Below, piece after piece: positions 59,471-64,000 of a stretch of 64,000 nucleotides of DNA; position 1 is the stretch's first letter, and each line of letters opens with the position of its first letter. Source of the DNA: Plasmodium coatneyi (Eukaryota > Apicomplexa > Aconoidasida > Haemosporida > Plasmodiidae); NCBI RefSeq assembly GCF_001680005.1, contig NC_033567.1:4464001-4528000 (forward strand), given 5' to 3'. The notes beneath the pieces were generated by a model. The model did no database searches. It was not told where the DNA came from and saw only the letters and a program-made list of their open reading frames with translations. Both the position numbers and the translations under genes were made by a program.

Positions 59471-62311
59471 TCAAAGGACGGTTTTGTCCGAGCCGCTGAA
59501 CATTTTGTCATTAAAAATGCTTCGATCAATGTTGTACAAATTTGAATCCAGGCCGTTCATATTATTTCCATTCAGGGTGCTATCGCGTAAGGCGTTCGCA
59601 CTTATGTTGCTTGCATTTTCATTTGAATTTGTACTTGCATTTGCACTTGGATTTGCACTTGCGTTGTCTCCGCCCACGTCGTCTAAATTGCTGGCTGACA
59701 ATCTTTCTTCCCCGGGTCCGCCCGTGCTGCTTGCATCTGCGTTGGGTTCACTTAATCCGACGGATTCGCTTGAACTGGTAGGATTGTCAACCGATGGGCT
59801 GCTCCCGTCTGCTTTGCCCTGAGTTGAATCACCCTGCGCTGAATTCGAGGGCTGCTCAGAACTGCTAGACGGGCTACTCTCTGAAGGTTTGTCGTCCAGA
59901 TTACCCTGAACATTCATCAAATAAGCCTGGGCATTTTTTTCCATCATTCCTATGACCCGTTTTGCAAAAAGACCAGTGTCATCAATGGTGTATCCCCCTT
60001 GCATGGAAGCAACGTCAAATATCTGTTCTGCAATTTCTGAATTTTGAGAATTCATTTTATCTATTTGTATTAAATGATTTAGCTGTTTGATAATGTAGTG
60101 GTTTGGATTAATTTCTAGCACTGGTTGATTGGCAGATTGTCCCCCGAACATTTCATTTTCTGACATTCCTTGTGCGGTGGCTTGTTGTTTCATGTACTTT
60201 TGCATGGAGGGGGATATGCCCATTTCTCCTTGAACTAGCAAAGCGGGAGAGTTAATCAATCTGTCGGAAATGCGAACTTCGTGCACTTTGTGAGAAAATT
60301 TGTTATGTAGCCATCTGCATAATACTTCGTATTTCATTTTTAGCTTATCCAGACTGTCGGTTTGGTTTTTATCGTTTTCTTTTTTTAACTTCAAATCTGC
60401 TTTGTTCACATCCAGCACATCGTACCCTTTGTATTTATTGACAGTGAGGGAGGACAAGCAGAATTCATCTATCGGTTCTAGGGAGAAAAGCACATCATAA
60501 TTTAGTGCTTTTAATTTTTCCAAAGAGGGAGAATTTTGGGCTGTTTTTTTATTTTCCCCTGAAATGTAATAGATACACTTCTGATCCGGTTTCATATTTT
60601 CTATATAACTATCTAAATCGATTTTTTTATCTCCACTATTGATGGAATAAAATTCAACTAGGGAAGCAATTTCTTCTTGATTTTCTTTATCCTCCACTAC
60701 ACCAATTTTTAGATATTTTCCAAAGGTGTTGAGAAATTTATTCCATTTTTCTCCTCCGGTTTCTTTAAGTCCTTTCATCATGCTGATACTTTTAAGAACA
60801 ATTCTTTTATTAATAATGGAAAGCATTTTTGACTTTTGTAGAATTTCTCTTCCTACATTTAGGGGCAAATTTTCACTGTCCACAATACCCCTTAAAAAGG
60901 TTAACCATCTGGGTATAGATTCTGAAAATTTATCATTTATGAAAACTCTTTTAACGTAGAGTCGAATTCCTCTTGATTCTTCATCAAACATATTTTTACT
61001 TAATTCCCACGGGAGAGATCCTGGGATGTACAATATAGAATTGAAGGAGATTTGTCCTTCTACGTTAAAGTGGACATAGGCTAACGGATCATCATATGCC
61101 TTAAAGGTGTTTTTATAAAAGCTGTAATAATCATTTTCAGTTAGCTTTTTCTCGTCTTGCTTCCATATTGGTAATTGCACGTTAATTTTTTCCCATTCGT
61201 GATATCTTTTTGTTATCGTTTTCATTTTCATTTTATCTCCATCTTTTAGGGACACCGAATCGTCTGGAACTCTTTCATAGTCAATTTTTTCTGACCAGAT
61301 TTCGATGGGGAATTTAATAAACTCAGAATATTTTTTGATTAATTCTTTTAACTTATAATCCTCCAAATATTCGTCGCATTCTTCTTTCAAATGGAGGACA
61401 ATTTTTGTTCCACTCGATTTTATGTCTTCATATTCCTGTTCATACTTTTTTATTTCGTTAACCATAAAGCTTCCATTCAGATCGGAGAACCATCTAAAAA
61501 TAGTATTTTCTTTCTTTGTGAATACTTCCACTTTTTTGGACACCAGGAAGGAGGAGTAGAAACCAACTCCGAACTGTCCAATTAGGTTACTATCCGCTTT
61601 TCCTTCTTCAATTTGTTTTAAAAATTTGGCAGTCCCGGATTGGGCGATCGTTCCTAAGTTGTTAATGAGTTCATTTTTGTCCATACCAATTCCATTATCT
61701 GTAATGGTTAGCGTTTTGGTTTCTTTATCTGGTTTGATTTTTATGATTAGTTTTTTTACTTCATCAACTTGTTCTTTGTTTTCTACCTCTCCTTCTTTGT
61801 TAACTCCCTCAGGATTTGATTTTTCCATTTCACTTTTGTCTACTGGTGCGTTGGCTATATCCTGTGCTTCTTTCATTTGTTTCTCGTTTTGCAGTATTAT
61901 CCTTTTCTTGTCACAGGCGTCCGATGCGTTCGAAATTAGCTCTCTCAGAAAGACATCCTTATCTGTGTATAGCGAATTGACAATTATATCCATAACTTTA
62001 TTCACCTCTGCTTTGAAGTTGTACTTTTCCACCGGAGAACTCTCTGACGACATGTCCTCTCTAATTGTCTTCACGTCATCATTAAAGCTGTTTAATGCGT
62101 TTTCCTTAAGTCCCTTTTTTTTAAAAAGCGTTTTATTTATCCTATTATCTATGTTGTACCTACTGGCATTTTTGTAATTCAATATGTAGTTTAATTTTTC
62201 TGCATTTCGAGCTGTATTATAAGCTTGTGTTACGTCATTTTGTTTCAGGAGGGCAGCAAAAAGGAGGCACAGCACTAGTTTTATTTTGTTCGCGACACGA
62301 GCATTTTGCAT
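59471..62311 (-). CDS. organellar HSP90, probably apicoplast
   Basis: Single exon, 946 residues. The N-terminus has a hydrophobic segment (IKLVLCLLFAALL, 10-22), followed by a basic, Asn/Lys-rich stretch (23-94), the layout of a bipartite apicoplast leader. The ATPase domain shows LRELISNASDAC (122-133), TDNGIGMD (204-211), GTIAQSGTAKF (220-230) and IGQFGVGFYSSFL. The middle domain shows LYVKRVFI and SENLPLNVGREILQ; the C-terminal domain shows LVQGEMGISPSMQKYM. Unusual features are a ~45-residue Lys/Glu insert (about 141-187) within the ATP-lid region of the N domain, and a ~140-residue Ser/Asn/Gly-rich tail (806-946). There is no KDEL or MEEVD end, which argues against ER GRP94 and cytosolic HSP90. 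Confidence 0.92.
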   Translation of the reverse strand: MQNARVANKIKLVLCLLFAALLKQNDVTQAYNTARNAEKLNYILNYKNASRYNIDNRINKTLFKKKGLKENALNSFNDDVKTIREDMSSESSPVEKYNFKAEVNKVMDIIVNSLYTDKDVFLRELISNASDACDKKRIILQNEKQMKEAQDIANAPVDKSEMEKSNPEGVNKEGEVENKEQVDEVKKLIIKIKPDKETKTLTITDNGIGMDKNELINNLGTIAQSGTAKFLKQIEEGKADSNLIGQFGVGFYSSFLVSKKVEVFTKKENTIFRWFSDLNGSFMVNEIKKYEQEYEDIKSSGTKIVLHLKEECDEYLEDYKLKELIKKYSEFIKFPIEIWSEKIDYERVPDDSVSLKDGDKMKMKTITKRYHEWEKINVQLPIWKQDEKKLTENDYYSFYKNTFKAYDDPLAYVHFNVEGQISFNSILYIPGSLPWELSKNMFDEESRGIRLYVKRVFINDKFSESIPRWLTFLRGIVDSENLPLNVGREILQKSKMLSIINKRIVLKSISMMKGLKETGGEKWNKFLNTFGKYLKIGVVEDKENQEEIASLVEFYSINSGDKKIDLDSYIENMKPDQKCIYYISGENKKTAQNSPSLEKLKALNYDVLFSLEPIDEFCLSSLTVNKYKGYDVLDVNKADLKLKKENDKNQTDSLDKLKMKYEVLCRWLHNKFSHKVHEVRISDRLINSPALLVQGEMGISPSMQKYMKQQATAQGMSENEMFGGQSANQPVLEINPNHYIIKQLNHLIQIDKMNSQNSEIAEQIFDVASMQGGYTIDDTGLFAKRVIGMMEKNAQAYLMNVQGNLDDKPSESSPSSSSEQPSNSAQGDSTQGKADGSSPSVDNPTSSSESVGLSEPNADASSTGGPGEERLSASNLDDVGGDNASANPSANASTNSNENASNISANALRDSTLNGNNMNGLDSNLYNIDRSIFNDKMFSGSDKTVL

Positions 62312-63497
62312 TTTTCACAGCTTCACGTTTTGTTTTTCTGTGCAGGGAAAACGTGTTGAGGTGAAAGCGTCCTATACTTTTACACTACACCAGCTTTTGC
62401 CCCCCGCACGAAAGGTGTGACCATGTAAAAACATGTATGCACGTGCGTATAGGCAAATATGGTTACGCGAAGGAAGCAAAATTTAGAAGCAGTTCCTCAT
62501 TAGCAGCCTTTGCAAGATTTTACACATGTTTTTTCGTGACACAAATGTTCTGCTGCAATCGTGTTGTGGGTTAAGGGTTAAAAATGGGCAGGTATGAGAA
62601 CTACTGACAAGTTTCACGTTCTGTTTTTTTATTATCCCTATTTGGAAAGCGTTTTTTTGGCAGCATTAAATTCTTCTTGACCTTTCCGCAGGTGTAAACA
62701 TTTTATTAATTCTTCTAATTTTTCTAATTTTGTTATTTTTGCTATTTTTGTTAATTTTTCCTATTTGCTTATTTTTTTTTGTGCTATACATAACGTTCCA
62801 CATGAGGCGCTTTTTCGAATCCGCGTCGCATGGGCGGAGGCTTTTTAACGCCTTTTTTTTTTTTTTTTTTTTTTTTCCTTTCCTCGGTTAATGCGAAAGG
62901 TATTTAATTGAATACCTTTTTTTTGGAATAATGGTCTGCTCATAAAAGAAAATTAGAATTAACAAACTTGACAAATGACTGGCCCCAAGTGACGCCAATT
63001 TTGTCATACAAATGCATGCTTGCGGGGATTTCCAACAGGGACAGAGAAAAAAAATAAAGAAAAAGTAAACCAAGTTAACATGCAAATTAAAACATACGTA
63101 GGAAATGAATATATAAATGTATGCATATACGAATGTAAACAGGAGAATAGAAACAGGAAGGGGAAAGTACCGTAAGGGAAGCTTTTGGTCAAAGTTTCTG
63201 AAAATGAGCAAGGAGACCGCGCAAAATTAATAGCCCTATGGACAACTGATGAGAAAATTGCACAAATGCATTCTTTCTTTTTTTTTTGGAGACGTCCCTC
63301 TGTTCCTTTAAAAAGGGAAGCACGTTTCCATGAGGACCCCCAGTTTGTTCGGAACCTACGAAACATAGTAGAACAAATTGTTTGTGTTTGCACATAAGTG
63401 CAACCGTGAATGTACGTGCAGCGAATAGGAACTGGGCGATAAGCACAGGAGAAGTGGTAAGAAACGTGCCAGTAACGCGGCAGTAACGGGGGAAAAA
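62312..63497. promoter_or_regulatory. shared upstream region of HSP90 (-) and RNF113 (+)
   Basis: Divergent intergenic region of 1.2 kb with T-rich repeats (62700-62775, units such as TAATTTTTC and TTATTTTTGC) and a poly(T) run at 62852-62877. Frames at 63004-63446 are non-coding in appearance. Confidence 0.5.
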
Positions 63498-64000
63498 ATG
63501 TTTAGGAAGAGAACCATAAGTAATTTAAAACATCGAAAAAAAACGGAGGACATAAAAAATGAAGAAGAAAATAGCAGTGAAGAAAAAAAAGCCAAAAGGG
63601 AGGAAAACCCAAATGATGAAACGCTAGATAGCATTAGTGATAAAGACAGGCATATTAAAAAAGGCGATCTACACGAAAGAAAAGGCAGCAATGATAATGA
63701 TGATGATGACGATGTGGTGTGTAAATTTCTGTTCAAGAAAAAATTAAAAAAGATGAATGAGGAAAATAATTTGCATTTAAAAAGAAAACACAAACAGATG
63801 ATACAATCAAAAAGTGAAGACGTTAAAGAGCATAACATAACAGAGGATCGGGTGTACAAAGGAGATTTCAGCGTTTCGAAAAATTATGGCTCGTACGATA
63901 TAGACGAAGACTCAAAGAATGACTATAGGGCCAGAATGGAAAGAAACATCGAAATAGGAGAAGAAATACTAAAAGGGAATTTAAAGGACAATGTTTATAG
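63498..64000 (+). CDS. RNF113/CWC24 splicing factor, N-terminal part (cut by window end)
   Basis: From the ATG at 63498 in GGAAAAAATG context, the frame stays open for 167 codons to the window edge. The product starts MFRKRTISNLKHRKK. It has an acidic/basic low-complexity region, the segment VCKFLFKKKLKK (compare CTFLFKKP at the start of RNF113A), a DRVYKGDFSVSKNYGSYDID segment (compare the YKST..YELDTE region) and a helix ending NLKDNVY (compare EDDKIYRG). The CCCH zinc finger and RING finger expected for this family would lie beyond the window. RNF113/CWC24 binds the 5' splice site in the spliceosome before the first catalytic step. Confidence 0.75.
   Translation, partial: MFRKRTISNLKHRKKTEDIKNEEENSSEEKKAKREENPNDETLDSISDKDRHIKKGDLHERKGSNDNDDDDDVVCKFLFKKKLKKMNEENNLHLKRKHKQMIQSKSEDVKEHNITEDRVYKGDFSVSKNYGSYDIDEDSKNDYRARMERNIEIGEEILKGNLKDNVY

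Noticed and set aside
59471..62311. HSP90 as ER GRP94
   Set aside because: No KDEL-type end; an Asn/Lys-rich leader follows the hydrophobic segment, which fits apicoplast targeting better.
1..64000. tRNA genes, rRNA, mobile elements, CRISPR arrays, var/vir-type antigen genes
   Set aside because: Nothing resembling these was seen by eye; gene content is that of a conserved chromosome core. A tRNAscan run would be needed to exclude tRNAs fully.

Overview
The window looks like nuclear DNA of a malaria parasite of the Plasmodium vivax/knowlesi (simian) clade. The evidence is many poly(A)/poly(T) tracts, short T-rich introns with GT-AG ends, lysine- and asparagine-rich inserts in proteins, a base composition near 40% GC by eye (much higher than P. 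falciparum), and an aldolase almost identical in style to that of P. vivax. From memory, the gene set (HisRS, aldolase, eIK1, an acyltransferase, a HYDIN-like protein, apicoplast HSP90) lies together in the same order on P. falciparum chromosome 14. I could not check this by search.

Layout. 762-3483 (-): MAK5/DDX24-like DEAD-box helicase, 3 exons, divergent from HisRS at 4643-7837 (+). 8703-9899 (+): protein resembling a degenerate PHD-type prolyl hydroxylase. 10300-10449 (-): first exon of a small secreted protein. 10533-11105 (-): basic, probably mitochondrial protein. 12229 onward (+): possible three-exon microprotein. 13371-15694 (+): fructose-bisphosphate aldolase, whose start codon forms an exon of its own. 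16738-17923 (-): previously hidden four-exon gene with a hydrophobic tail. 18689-19186 (-): two-exon coiled-coil protein. 21448-26087 (+): eIK1, a GCN2-like eIF2alpha kinase. 26807-26968 (+): probable terminal exon of a small membrane protein. 27451-29226 (-): ataxin-10-like protein. 30377-31680 (-): PlsC acyltransferase. 33480-34489 (-): EF-hand protein, divergent from the giant HYDIN-like gene at 35165-57464 (+, 14 exons, 6,732 codons). 57493-58690 (-): four-exon SFI1-like protein, tail to tail with HYDIN. 59471-62311 (-): organellar HSP90. 63498 to the window edge (+): start of the RNF113/CWC24 splicing factor.

How they fit together. Housekeeping genes (translation, glycolysis, lipid synthesis, splicing, ribosome biogenesis) are interleaved with a block at about 33.4-58.7 kb that looks axonemal or basal-body related: EF-hand, HYDIN and SFI1-like proteins, expected to act in the flagellated male gamete. 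Two proteins carry a histidyl-tRNA synthetase fold: the real enzyme, and eIK1, whose C-terminus is a decayed HisRS copy that in GCN2 kinases senses uncharged tRNA.

Exon models were built by hand. I kept a junction only if it had GT..AG ends and restored the reading frame, and all multi-exon totals given are multiples of three. Short 5' exons and UTRs remain uncertain.
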